Positions 1 through 6,385 are shown, counted from the first letter of the stretch. The stretch: DNA of 16,306 nucleotides from JAWLGW01 sp964569055 (GCA_964569055.1 CAZMSZ010000150.1:1-16306); one strand, 5' to 3'. Numbers and translations are program-made. Notes: generated from the sequence alone by a model not told the origin.

Positions 1-934
1 GCTCGACGAGGTCGAGGCCCGTGACGGCCTCGGTGACGGGGTGCTCCACCTGCAGGCGGGTGTTCATTTCGAGGAAGTAGAACGCGCCGTCGGGCGCGAG
101 CAGCATCTCGACCGTGCCCGCGCCGCGATAGCCGATCGCGCGCGCCGCGGCCACGGCCGCCTCGCCCATGCGCGCGCGCAGGGCCGGGTCGACCGCCGGG
201 GAGGGCGCCTCCTCGATCACCTTCTGGTAGCGGCGCTGGGTCGAGCAGTCGCGCTCGCCGAGGTGGAGCACGTTGCCGTGGGTGTCGGCCAGGACCTGCA
301 CCTCGACGTGGCGCGCGCCCTCGATCAGGCGCTCGAGCAGGAGCGTCCCGTCGCCGAAGGCCGCGCTCGCCTCCGCCTGCGCGGCGGTGATCGCCGCCTC
401 GAGCGCCTCGGGGGCCTCGACCCGCCGCATGCCGCGCCCGCCGCCGCCCGCCGCCGCCTTGACCAGCAGCGGGAAGCCCACCTGCCGCGCGGCCGTCGCC
501 AGCGCGCGCGGGTCCTGCTCGCCGCGGTAACCCGGCACGCAGGGGACGCCGGCCGCCTCCATGCGGGCCTTGGCCTGCGCCTTGTCGCCCATGGCCTGGA
601 TCGCGTCGGGGCTCGGCCCGACGAACGTCACCCCGGCCCACTCGCAGGCCATGGCGAACGCGGCGTTCTCGGCCAGGAAGCCGTAGCCGGGGTGGACCGC
701 GTCGGCGCCGGTGCGCCGCGCGGCCTCGAGCCGGCGCTCGCCGTCGAGGTACGAGGCCCGCGCCGCGGCGGGCCCGAGGCACACCGCCTGGTCGGCCAGC
801 GCCACGTGGGGCGCCTCCGCGTCGGCCTCGCTGTAGACCGCGACCGTGGCGTAGCCCAGGGCCCGCGCCGCGCGCAGCACGCGGACCGCGATCTCGCCGC
901 GGTTCGCCACCAGGAGCTTGCTGAAGCGCGCCAC
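1..934 (-). CDS. Acyl-CoA carboxylase, biotin carboxylase subunit (partial, runs off left edge)
   Basis: ATP-grasp biotin carboxylase that carboxylates biotin with bicarbonate and ATP, the first half-reaction of an acetyl/propionyl/methylcrotonyl/geranyl-CoA carboxylase. I translated the minus strand by hand. The GTG start at 934-932 lies two bases after the TAG of the carboxyltransferase gene, and 311 codons are present before the window edge. The protein opens with KLLVANRGEIAVRV (residues 6-19). HPGYGFLAEN is at 81-90, ATP-binding lysines are K118 and K159, the glycine loop AAAGGGGRGM is at 160-169, and EMNTRLQVEHP is at 289-299. E289, N291, R293 and E297 match the E. coli AccC residues E288, N290, R292 and E296 with an offset of one. 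The C-terminal part of the family, with the biotinyl-carrier domain in MCC/GCC alpha subunits, would lie left of the window. It is translationally linked to the carboxyltransferase. Function is certain at family level; the acyl-CoA substrate is not. Confidence 0.95.
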   Translation of the reverse strand, partial: MARFSKLLVANRGEIAVRVLRAARALGYATVAVYSEADAEAPHVALADQAVCLGPAAARASYLDGERRLEAARRTGADAVHPGYGFLAENAAFAMACEWAGVTFVGPSPDAIQAMGDKAQAKARMEAAGVPCVPGYRGEQDPRALATAARQVGFPLLVKAAAGGGGRGMRRVEAPEALEAAITAAQAEASAAFGDGTLLLERLIEGARHVEVQVLADTHGNVLHLGERDCSTQRRYQKVIEEAPSPAVDPALRARMGEAAVAAARAIGYRGAGTVEMLLAPDGAFYFLEMNTRLQVEHPVTEAVTGLDLVE

Positions 935-936
935 GG

Positions 937-2550
937 CTAGCCCCGCGCCACGCCGAAGGTGGAGGGGCGGAGCCGGCGTCGCTCCGCCTCCCAGCAGGTC
1001 CGCAGGGCGAAGCCGAGCACGCGCCGGCTGTCGCGCGGGTCGATGATCCCGTCGTCCCACAGCCGGGCGGTCGCGAACAGCGCGTTCGCCTCGGTCTCCA
1101 GCCGCTCGCGCAGCGCGGCCGCCATCGGCTCGACGGCCGCGTCGTCGACCTCCACCCCCTGCCGGGCCATCTTGGCCTTGGTGATGATCTTCATGACCAT
1201 GGCGGCCTGCTCGGCGCCCATCACCGCCACCTTGGCGTTGGGCCAGGCGAACAAGAAGCGCGGGTCGTAGGAGCGCCCGCACATGCCGTAGTTCCCCGCC
1301 CCGTAGGAGCCGCCAATGATCAGCGTCAGCTGCGGGACCGTGGCGTTCGCGACCGCCTGGATCATCTTGCTGCCGTGCTTGATCGCGCCCGCCTGCTCGG
1401 CCTCGGTCCCGACCATGTAGCCGGTGGTGTTCTGCAGGTACACGATCGGGAGCCCGGCCTGGCAGCAGAGCTGAATGAACTGCGCCGCCTTGACCGACCC
1501 CTCCGGGTAGATCGGCCCGTTGTTCCCCACGATCCCGCAGGGATGTCCCTCGATCCGCGCGTGGCCGCACACGGTGTGGGGCGCATACAGCGCCTTGAAC
1601 TCGAGCAACTCCGAGCCGTCGACGATCCGCGCGATCACCTCGCGCACGTCGTAGGGCTGCTTGGTGTCGACCGGGACCACCCCGCACAGCTCGTCGGGGT
1701 CGTAGCGCGGCGGCTCGTAGGAGGCCGCGGGCGGCTCGATCCGCTCCCAGCCCAGCGCCCCCACCACCTCGCGCGCCAGGGCGATCGCGTGCGCGTCGTC
1801 CTCGGCCAGGTACTCCGTCGTCCCCGAGACCGTGGCGTGCATCTCGGCCCCGCCGAGCGCCTCCTCGTCGGCGTCCTCCCCGATCGCCGCCTTGACCAGC
1901 GGGGGCCCCGCCAGGAACACGCGCGCCCGCCCGCGCACCGCGATCACGTAGTCCGACAGCCCCGGCACGTAGGCGCCGCCGGCGGTGGAGGAGCCATGCA
2001 CCACGGTGATCTGCGGGATCCCGGCCGCCGAGAGGCGCGCCATGTTGCAGAACACCCGGCCGCCCTCCACGAAGATCTCGGCCTGATAGAGCAGGTTGGC
2101 TCCGCCCGACTCGACCAGCGACACCGCCGGGAGCCGGTTCTGCAGCGCGAGCTCCTGCGCGCGCAGGGACTTCTGGAGGCCCATCGGCGCGATCGCGCCG
2201 CCCTTGATCGCGCTGTCGTGGGAGCTGACCAGGCAGCGCACGCCCTGCACGAACCCGATCCCGACCACGTTCCCGGCGCCGAGCGGCTGCGCGTGCCCCT
2301 CGTCGTCGTGCAGGCCGAAGCCCGCCAGGCTGGAGAGCTCGAGGAACGGCGCCCCGCGGTCGAGCAGCCGCGCCAGCCGCTCGCGCGGGAGGAGCTGCCC
2401 CCGCGCGCGGAACTTGGGGGCGGCGCGGGCGCTGAGGGCGCGCACCTTCTCTTCCAGGGCGCGCACCTCCTCGACCTGCGCCAGCATGGCGGCGCGCCGC
2501 TCGCGGAAGGTCTCGGACGAGGTGTCGACGCGCGACTCGATCACCGGCAT
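937..2550 (-). CDS. Acyl-CoA carboxylase carboxyltransferase (beta) subunit, MCC/geranyl-CoA carboxylase-like
   Basis: Transfers the carboxyl group from carboxybiotin to an acyl-CoA. It has 537 residues, the normal length for methylcrotonyl-CoA or geranyl-CoA carboxylase beta subunits (~535-540). Crotonase-fold landmarks are the N-terminal oxyanion region STAGGAYVPG (188-197), AGPPLVKAA (214-222) and the C-terminal GGSYGAGNYGMCGR (413-426). GNYGMCGR is typical of MCC/GCC rather than propionyl/acetyl-CoA carboxylases. However, ESGGANLLYQAEIFVEGG (147-164) replaces the SGGAYLPRQADVFPD-type segment of classical MCC beta, so the substrate may differ. The ATG start at 2550 is preceded on the minus strand by GAGGG (2561-2557) with a 6-nt spacer. 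It follows the TetR stop by 16 nt and ends 2 nt before the biotin carboxylase, so the three form one operon. Leucine/isoprenoid catabolism is the likely role, by family inference. Confidence 0.93.
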   Translation of the reverse strand: MPVIESRVDTSSETFRERRAAMLAQVEEVRALEEKVRALSARAAPKFRARGQLLPRERLARLLDRGAPFLELSSLAGFGLHDDEGHAQPLGAGNVVGIGFVQGVRCLVSSHDSAIKGGAIAPMGLQKSLRAQELALQNRLPAVSLVESGGANLLYQAEIFVEGGRVFCNMARLSAAGIPQITVVHGSSTAGGAYVPGLSDYVIAVRGRARVFLAGPPLVKAAIGEDADEEALGGAEMHATVSGTTEYLAEDDAHAIALAREVVGALGWERIEPPAASYEPPRYDPDELCGVVPVDTKQPYDVREVIARIVDGSELLEFKALYAPHTVCGHARIEGHPCGIVGNNGPIYPEGSVKAAQFIQLCCQAGLPIVYLQNTTGYMVGTEAEQAGAIKHGSKMIQAVANATVPQLTLIIGGSYGAGNYGMCGRSYDPRFLFAWPNAKVAVMGAEQAAMVMKIITKAKMARQGVEVDDAAVEPMAAALRERLETEANALFATARLWDDGIIDPRDSRRVLGFALRTCWEAERRRLRPSTFGVARG

Positions 2551-2566
2551 GGGCGGCCCTCGACGG

Positions 2567-3229
2567 TCATGACGCTCCTCCGCTCGCGCGCGCCCGCCGC
2601 TCCGGCGGGGTCAGCGCCGCGGCGCGCGCCGCGTCCACGCCGAGCCCCAAGAGCATGAACCGGACCCCGTGCGCGAGCGCGCGCGCGTTGGGCGCCGGGC
2701 GGCGGTGCTCGAGCGACTCGTACAGCAGGTCGTCGAACAGGTGGAGCACGAGGTGCGCGGCGAGGCGCGGGTCCTCGGCGGTGAGGCGCCCCTGCGCCAC
2801 GCCCTCGGCGATCAGTTGCGCCAGCGGCGCGGCGAGCGCCTCGCGCCCCTCGCTCCAGGTCCGCTCCGTCTCCTCGCCGCTGGCGGCGCGCCGGATCACG
2901 CGCAGGAGCGGGCGGTGCTTGCGGACCCTGTGGTTGAGCCGGGTCACCCCGCGCACCAGGCGGGCGTCCGCCGGGTCGGGGCCCTCGGTCGCGGCCTCGA
3001 AGGCGGCGAGGTAGTCGGCGAGCACCTCGCCGCGCAGCCGGGCGAGCACGTGCTCCTTGCTCTCGAAGTAGAGGTAGAACGTGCCCTGCGCCACGCCCGC
3101 CGCGCGCACGATCGCGGCCACGCTGGTCTCGGCGAAGCCGCGCTCCAGGAACAGCCGGCGCGCCGCCTCGAGCAGCTCGCGGCGGCGGTCGTCCTGGCGG
3201 CGACGGCGAACTGACTGACGGTCAGTCAT
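2567..3229 (-). CDS. TetR/AcrR-family transcriptional regulator
   Basis: DNA-binding repressor of 220 residues, normal for the family. The N-terminal helix-turn-helix covers about residues 17-62: RRELLEAARRLFLERGF, then TSVAAIVRAAGVAQGTFYLYF, then SKEHVLARL, a textbook TetR signature. The rest is an alpha-helical ligand/dimerisation domain with no recognisable specificity. I chose the ATG at 3229 (MTDRQSV...) because the HTH starts right after it and because a TTGACG-N17-GACACT promoter ends 6 nt upstream. Longer in-frame extensions would only translate the repeat cluster. A perfect 17-bp palindrome covers codons 1-6, which suggests autorepression. It sits first in an operon with the two carboxylase genes, so it probably controls acyl-CoA carboxylase expression in response to an acyl-CoA or free-acid ligand (inference). 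Confidence 0.93.
   Translation of the reverse strand: MTDRQSVRRRRQDDRRRELLEAARRLFLERGFAETSVAAIVRAAGVAQGTFYLYFESKEHVLARLRGEVLADYLAAFEAATEGPDPADARLVRGVTRLNHRVRKHRPLLRVIRRAASGEETERTWSEGREALAAPLAQLIAEGVAQGRLTAEDPRLAAHLVLHLFDDLLYESLEHRRPAPNARALAHGVRFMLLGLGVDAARAAALTPPERRARASGGAS
3212..3228. promoter_or_regulatory. Putative TetR operator: 17-bp perfect palindrome at the regulator's own start codon
   Basis: TGACTGAC-G-GTCAGTCA is a perfect inverted repeat with 8-bp arms around one central base. On the minus strand it begins with the second base of the TetR ATG and encodes the first residues. Short palindromes of this TGAC...GTCA type are typical TetR-family operators. Its place at the predicted +1 of the operon promoter would allow it to block initiation or early elongation. 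Binding is inferred, not shown. Confidence 0.75.
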
Positions 3230-3235
3230 GGCGAG

Positions 3236-3264
3236 AGTGTCCCCCGGGGCGGCGGCCGCGTCAA
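3236..3264 (-). promoter_or_regulatory. Promoter of the TetR-carboxylase operon (leaderless type)
   Basis: Reading the minus strand, a -35 TTGACG (3264-3259) and a -10 GACACT (3241-3236) are separated by exactly 17 nt. The TetR ATG begins 6 nt after the -10, so the predicted transcription start falls on or next to the start codon. There is no SD sequence, which fits a leaderless mRNA. The -35 matches the sigma70 consensus in 5 of 6 positions; the -10 is weaker. Confidence 0.6.
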
Positions 3265-3294
3265 CCGCGCCGGCTGGCTCGAGACCGCCAAGGG

Positions 3295-3580
3295 GAGCTG
3301 TCGCTGGAGAGCGCGGCTCCCCTCGCCACAGACTGACCGCCAAGAGCGGCACGCGAGAGCTGTCGCTGGCGAGCGGGGCTCCTTCGGAGCTGTCGCTGGC
3401 GAGCGCGGCTCCCTTGCCCAAAGACTGACCGCCAAGAGCGCCAAGAGCGCCAAGGAAGAGCTGTCGCTGGCGAGGTCGGCTCCTTCGGAGCTGTCGCTGG
3501 CGAGCGCGGCTCCCTTGCCCAAAGACTGACCGCCAAGAGCGCCAAGGAAGCGCTGTCGCTGGCGAGGTCGGCTCCTTCGG
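3295..3580. repeat. Cluster of ~30-bp hairpin-forming direct repeats
   Basis: About six copies of a unit whose core is GCTGTCGCTGGCGAG, starting near 3295, 3357, 3387, 3458, 3488 and 3550. Fuller copies are bracketed by GGAGC...GCTCC with an inner CGCT-GGCG-AGCG stem-loop, so each can fold. Where two copies abut, GCTCC-TTC-GGAGC makes another perfect hairpin. Three copies (3295, 3387, 3488) are followed by a second module containing GACTGACCGCCAAGAGCG. The 3387 and 3488 copies lie 101 bp apart and the next pair about 92-93 bp apart, the difference being one extra CCAAGAGCG. Irregular spacing argues against CRISPR. It looks like a REP-like or otherwise dispersed intergenic repeat family. No credible protein is encoded. 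Confidence 0.8.
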
Positions 3581-3603
3581 GTGAGCCAGGGTCAGCGGGG
3601 CCC

Positions 3604-3657
3604 GAGAACAGAAGAGAAGAGAGAACAGGAAAGCAGGAAAACAGGAAAGCAGGAAGG
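3604..3657 (+). repeat. Purine tract with a 16-bp tandem duplication
   Basis: Almost only A and G for ~54 nt, far from the local base composition. It contains two adjacent identical copies of AACAGGAAAGCAGGAA (3624-3639 and 3640-3655), preceded by GAAGAGAAGAGAG. No gene is visible. It may be slippage-generated low-complexity DNA. Confidence 0.7.
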
Positions 3658-3744
3658 GTGGTCCGACGCATGAGAAGCGCGGGAGAGGCAGGAGCGTGCG
3701 GCCGGTGGTGCGGCTCGGCTCGAGCGGGCTGGATCGGTGGACCC

Positions 3745-3867
3745 GGAGGAGGGCGGGGGGGCGCCGTGCTCAGACAGCGTGCGCGCTGCCACGAGTTGGC
3801 GATTGCTGCCGGGCAATCCGACGAACCGCGCGCCCGAACTGCGCGCGGCGCCCCCCCGCCCTCCTCC
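3745..3867. mobile_element. Perfect 22-bp inverted repeat, possible MITE-like element
   Basis: The arms at 3745-3766 and 3846-3867 are exact reverse complements over 22 bases (a GGAGGA start, a run of seven G, then CGCCG; mirrored on the right). They enclose 79 bp. The element is flanked by GACCC at 3740-3744 and at 3869-3873, as a 5-bp target duplication would be, with one extra T at the right. The inside holds two small hairpins: CAGCG-TGCG-CGCTG (3775-3788) and a GATTGC/GCAATC stem. There is no transposase. It could instead be a long-stem RNA structure. Confidence 0.5.
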
Positions 3868-4116
3868 TGACCCGGGGTACGGACGAAGTCGAGCGACCGG
3901 CTTCGACGTGGCCCTGCGCGTGCCGGAGGAAGTGGCCCTCCGGACGATTTCGATCCGCGTCCGAATCCGAGCGCGCGCACCGCCCCGGCGCGTCAGCGCG
4001 GCTGCCCAAGGGGGGCACTGGGCGACCGGGGAGGGCGTGCGGGCCCGCGCGGCTGGCGGGTGCGGGGATCGGCCGCGGGCTTGCTCGGGGCTCGCGGGGG
4101 CCATGGGAGGGATCGG
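3868..4116. other. Gene-free structured intergenic stretch
   Basis: No convincing coding sequence. It contains a perfect 7-bp hairpin, CCGGAGG-AAGTGGC-CCTCCGG (3923-3943), overlapped by a competing CGGACG (3941-3946)/CGTCCG (3958-3963) pair. An SD-like GGGAGGG (4105-4111) leads into the next gene. Alternative pairings could reflect a structured 5' leader, but no known riboswitch class was recognised. Confidence 0.4.
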
Positions 4117-4438
4117 ATGCGACGAGTGGCTTGCCCGCACTGCCGGGCGATTCGGCTGGTCAGTGGGTTTGGGCGGTGCCAGGGGTGCGGGGTGGGTGAT
4201 CGCTGCGGAGGCGCGGCGCGGCTGGTGGAGGGTGCGGGCGCGGTTTTGGGCCACGCGCCTGCTCCCGCCGCTGGCGGTCCTGGCGTTCGCGGTGTTCGGG
4301 GTGCGGGCCGGCTGGCGGATGGGGCAGGACCTGAGCGGGTCGGGCAACCTGGCCGCGGTGTCGGGGGCCGCGGCCCTGGTGAGGTGGCTGCTCACGATCA
4401 TGAACGAGCGCGAGCGCGACCTGCGGCTGGGGAGGTGA
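4117..4438 (+). pseudogene. Zinc-ribbon/two-TM membrane protein, frameshifted paralog of the next gene
   Basis: Read in one frame from ATG 4117 (SD GGGAGGG 4105-4111), the protein starts MRRVACPHCRAIRL...FGRCQGCG, a CX2C/CX2C zinc ribbon. That frame then turns into arginine/alanine/glycine-rich nonsense. The +1 frame carries the expected continuation WWRVRARFWATRLLPPLAVL..., two hydrophobic segments, and a TGA at 4436-4438. Dropping one G from the GGGG run at 4189-4192 joins the halves. In the repaired protein CG and WWR are separated by 10 residues, exactly as in the downstream paralog (CG-10-WWR). So either a sequencing/assembly error in a homopolymer or a real frameshift. The intact product would be ~106 residues. 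Function unknown; a small membrane protein with a cytosolic metal-binding head is likely. The stop lies just before the next gene's start, indicating co-transcription. Confidence 0.75.
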
Positions 4439-4441
4439 CGA

Positions 4442-4756
4442 GTGAGCATGCGCGTCCTCCCCTGCATGTTCTGCCGGGCTCCGCGGCCGATCACGCAGTT
4501 CGGCCGCTGTCACACCTGCGGCGCGCGGGTGGCCGGCGAGGCTGCGCCGCCCTGGTGGCGGCTGCGGCTGGTCCATCTCGTCCGACGGGCGGTCCCGTTC
4601 GTGGCCTTGGCCGTGCTCACGGCCTTCTCGATCGGGCTGGTCCGGAACGTGACGATCCCCTCGGCCTTCTCCTGGGCGACCGCAGCCGCGCCGCTGGTGT
4701 TCGCGTTCGCGGGCTTCTACCTGCTGGTCATGTACCACGAGCACGGGTCGGCCTGA
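4442..4756 (+). CDS. Small membrane protein with N-terminal zinc ribbon and two TM helices
   Basis: A 104-residue protein with no family name I recognise. Cysteines C8, C11, C23 and C26 (PCMFC...CHTCG) form a zinc ribbon. A conserved WWR (38-40) leads into two hydrophobic helices at about 48-66 and 75-97. The start GTG 4442 has an SD GGAGG (4431-4435) 6 nt upstream. An in-frame ATG at 4448 matches the paralog's Met but lies 12 nt from the SD, so GTG is preferred. It is a tandem paralog of the frameshifted gene that ends 3 nt before it, sharing the MR-V-CxxCRA-R-FGRC-CG pattern and the same Cys-to-WWR spacing. Function unknown; it may act as a membrane-anchored metal or redox module or a partner of another membrane protein (inference). 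Confidence 0.8.
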   Translation: MSMRVLPCMFCRAPRPITQFGRCHTCGARVAGEAAPPWWRLRLVHLVRRAVPFVALAVLTAFSIGLVRNVTIPSAFSWATAAAPLVFAFAGFYLLVMYHEHGSA

Positions 4757-4788
4757 GCGAGTCACCGCCGGAAGAGGCTTCGCTCGGA

Positions 4789-4794
4789 TACCCT
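4789..4794 (+). promoter_or_regulatory. Possible -10 element (TACCCT) for a leaderless mRNA
   Basis: TACCCT lies 7 nt before the ATG at 4802, with no SD between. The position would start transcription at the ATG. No good -35 hexamer is visible at 16-18 bp, so this stays tentative. Confidence 0.3.
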
Positions 4795-4801
4795 CGCGGC
4801 A

Positions 4802-5899
4802 ATGAGCGACCCCGAGGTCCAGGCCGCGTTGCGCGCGGCGCGGGCGCAGGGCGGCGGCGCGGCCTGGTTGCGCGCCGCGGCGGCGCTCGCGCGGCTGCAG
4901 CGCTGGGACGAGGCGGGCGCGGCCTTGCTCGAGGCAGCCGCCGGGGGGCACGCCGTCGGTGAGGCTGCCGCCGCGCTCGAGCCGGGCGGGCTCGCGGCGT
5001 TCGAGGCGGCGCTCCTCCCCGGGGCCGAGGCTCACGTACTCGACTGGGGCCCCGACGGGCGCGAGCTGTACCTCGCCGACGGCGAGGCCGTGTGGCGCCA
5101 CGTGATCGAGACGGGCGCCCGCCAGCGGCTGGCGGCGCTGCCCGCGCCGGCGGCCGCGCTGGGGGCCGGACCTGCACCCGCGGCGCTGTTGCTCGGGCTG
5201 CTCGGCGACGATGGCGGGCTGTACGGCTGCCACGCGGTGGCCTGGCTCGAGCTCGCCACGGGCTGCGTGCGCCAGTCGGGCTGGGCGAGCGGGCGCGCGC
5301 CGCGCGGGGCGCTCGCCTGGGACGCCGCCACGGGCGCGGCGATCTGGTGCGACGGCGAGGGCGCCGAGGCGCTGCGCGTCGACCAGCCCGCCCTCGACCC
5401 GAGCCGGAGCTGGGGCCGCCGCCGGGTGCGCTGGCGCGCGGCCCGCGCGCCGTCGGCCGCGGACCGCGTGGGCTGGGTCACCCAGCTCGGCCGCGCCGGC
5501 CTCGCGAGCTGGCGGGTCGGCGATCGCGAGCCGCGGCGCGTGCTGGTCGGGCTGACGGAGCCGGCGGCCGCCGGGCTCGAGGACGTGCGGCTGCTAGCCG
5601 CGGGGGGCGACCGGGCCGTGGTCTGCGCGGGAGGCGTGGCCCGGCTCCGCGGCGCGGCGGGCGAGCTGGGGCGCGCGCCCTTGCCGCCCAGCGAGGAGGC
5701 CTGGCGCGCGCTCGCCTCCCCCTCCGGGCGGTTCGTGGCCCTGCTGCTCCGCGACGACGCGCTGCTGCTGCTCGACCTCCTGCTGGGCGCGCGGCGGCGG
5801 TTCCCCCTGCCGGGCCGGCCCCGCGCGGCGGCGTGGTCGCCGTCGGGCCGTCGCCTGGCGGTGGCCGCCGGGGCGCGGCTGGTGGTCCTCGGCGCGTGA
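4802..5899 (+). CDS. Hypothetical protein, degenerate beta-propeller-like
   Basis: A 365-residue protein I cannot name. The first ~60 residues are helical and alanine-rich (a possible TPR-like pair: WLRAAAALARLQRWDEAGAALLEAA). The rest resembles a worn WD40/TolB-type propeller. Blade-like strands recur, for example VLDWGPDGRELYLADGEAVWRHVIETG (83-109), ALAWDAATGAAIWCDGEG, RALASPSGRFVALLLRDDALLLLDL and AAAWSPSGRRLAVAAGARLVVLG at the C-terminus. S/P-x-G-R turns are typical of such blades. No signal peptide or TM segment is visible, so probably cytosolic. The ATG at 4802 gives the full helical start. Codon use is strongly GC3-biased like the neighbours, supporting a real gene. Role probably scaffold-like (inference). 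Confidence 0.75.
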   Translation: MSDPEVQAALRAARAQGGGAAWLRAAAALARLQRWDEAGAALLEAAAGGHAVGEAAAALEPGGLAAFEAALLPGAEAHVLDWGPDGRELYLADGEAVWRHVIETGARQRLAALPAPAAALGAGPAPAALLLGLLGDDGGLYGCHAVAWLELATGCVRQSGWASGRAPRGALAWDAATGAAIWCDGEGAEALRVDQPALDPSRSWGRRRVRWRAARAPSAADRVGWVTQLGRAGLASWRVGDREPRRVLVGLTEPAAAGLEDVRLLAAGGDRAVVCAGGVARLRGAAGELGRAPLPPSEEAWRALASPSGRFVALLLRDDALLLLDLLLGARRRFPLPGRPRAAAWSPSGRRLAVAAGARLVVLGA

Positions 5900-5948
5900 G
5901 CGGGCGCCTCGTTGCGCTCGACCCCTCGGCGCGGTAGGACCGACCCGC

Positions 5949-5987
5949 ATGAGATCGCAAGGTCGAGCCCCACGGCGGCCCGCGTGA
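5949..5987 (+). CDS. Possible 12-codon leader ORF overlapping the next gene's start
   Basis: ATG 5949 reads MRSQGRAPRRPA and stops at TGA 5985-5987, overlapping the GTG start of the next gene as GTGA. A TAGGAC (5935-5940) lies 8 nt upstream as a possible -10. The next gene lacks an SD, so coupling through this ORF would explain its translation. It may be chance. Confidence 0.3.
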   Translation: MRSQGRAPRRPA

Positions 5988-6340
5988 CCGAGATCCGCGG
6001 CGCGGAGGGCCTCTCGCGCGCCGAGCTCCTGGCCGAGCTCGAGCGCGGCGGGCGGGTGGTGACCTTCGACTGGGCCGTGTCGGTGTGCGTGATCACGTTC
6101 ACGCGCAGCTCGGTCCCCCACCTCGTGCGCGCGGGCGAGGGGACGTTCGCCAAGGCGCTCCCCTACACGCTCTTGACCCTGCTCGTCGGCTGGTGGGCGC
6201 TCCCCCTCGGCCCGCTGCTCACGATCGGGGTGGTGATCACCAACCTCGGAGGCGGGAAGGACCTGACCCACCGCCTCCTCCCGCCGCCGCCGCCGCCTCC
6301 GGGTCCGAGCGCGTGGGAGCGCTTCAAGGAAGGCGGCTGA
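5984..6340 (+). CDS. Small conserved membrane-associated protein of unknown function
   Basis: 118 residues from GTG 5984 (VTEIRGAEGLSRAELLAELERGGRVVTF...). The pattern RGGR-VVTFDWAVSVCVITFTRSS, then LVRAGEGTFAKALPYTLLTLLVGWWALPLGPLLTIGVVITNLGGGKDLT, resembles an uncharacterised family I recall from several phyla; I know no function. Residues ~62-89 hold one or two hydrophobic helices with a central GWW-PLGP turn, followed by a proline-rich tail (PPPPPPP). The upstream TTG at 5912 is in frame, but the added residues look like intergenic DNA. Transcription may begin at TAGGAC (5935-5940). There is no SD at GTG, so translation is either weak or coupled to the 12-codon ORF that overlaps it. Confidence 0.75.
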   Translation: MTEIRGAEGLSRAELLAELERGGRVVTFDWAVSVCVITFTRSSVPHLVRAGEGTFAKALPYTLLTLLVGWWALPLGPLLTIGVVITNLGGGKDLTHRLLPPPPPPPGPSAWERFKEGG

Positions 6341-6385
6341 GCGGCCCTCCGCCGAACGTCGCTGACTGGCGCCCGCGCGCGCCGG

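Noticed and set aside
41..940. Long plus-strand open frame at the left end
   Set aside because: It is the antisense shadow of the biotin carboxylase; its product is arginine/alanine-rich low-complexity sequence with no family motifs.
2567..3421. Longer TetR with a 64-residue N-terminal extension
   Set aside because: The extension is translated repeat DNA; the promoter and operator fix the start at 3229.
3295..3580. CRISPR array
   Set aside because: The repeats are imperfect, some abut each other, spacing is irregular, the intervening sequences are also repeated, and no cas genes are nearby.
3261..4494. Minus-strand open frames across the intergenic repeats (239 and 300 codons)
   Set aside because: They translate repeats and the purine tract into Ser/Arg/Pro-rich sequence with no conserved domain, and stay open because of high GC.
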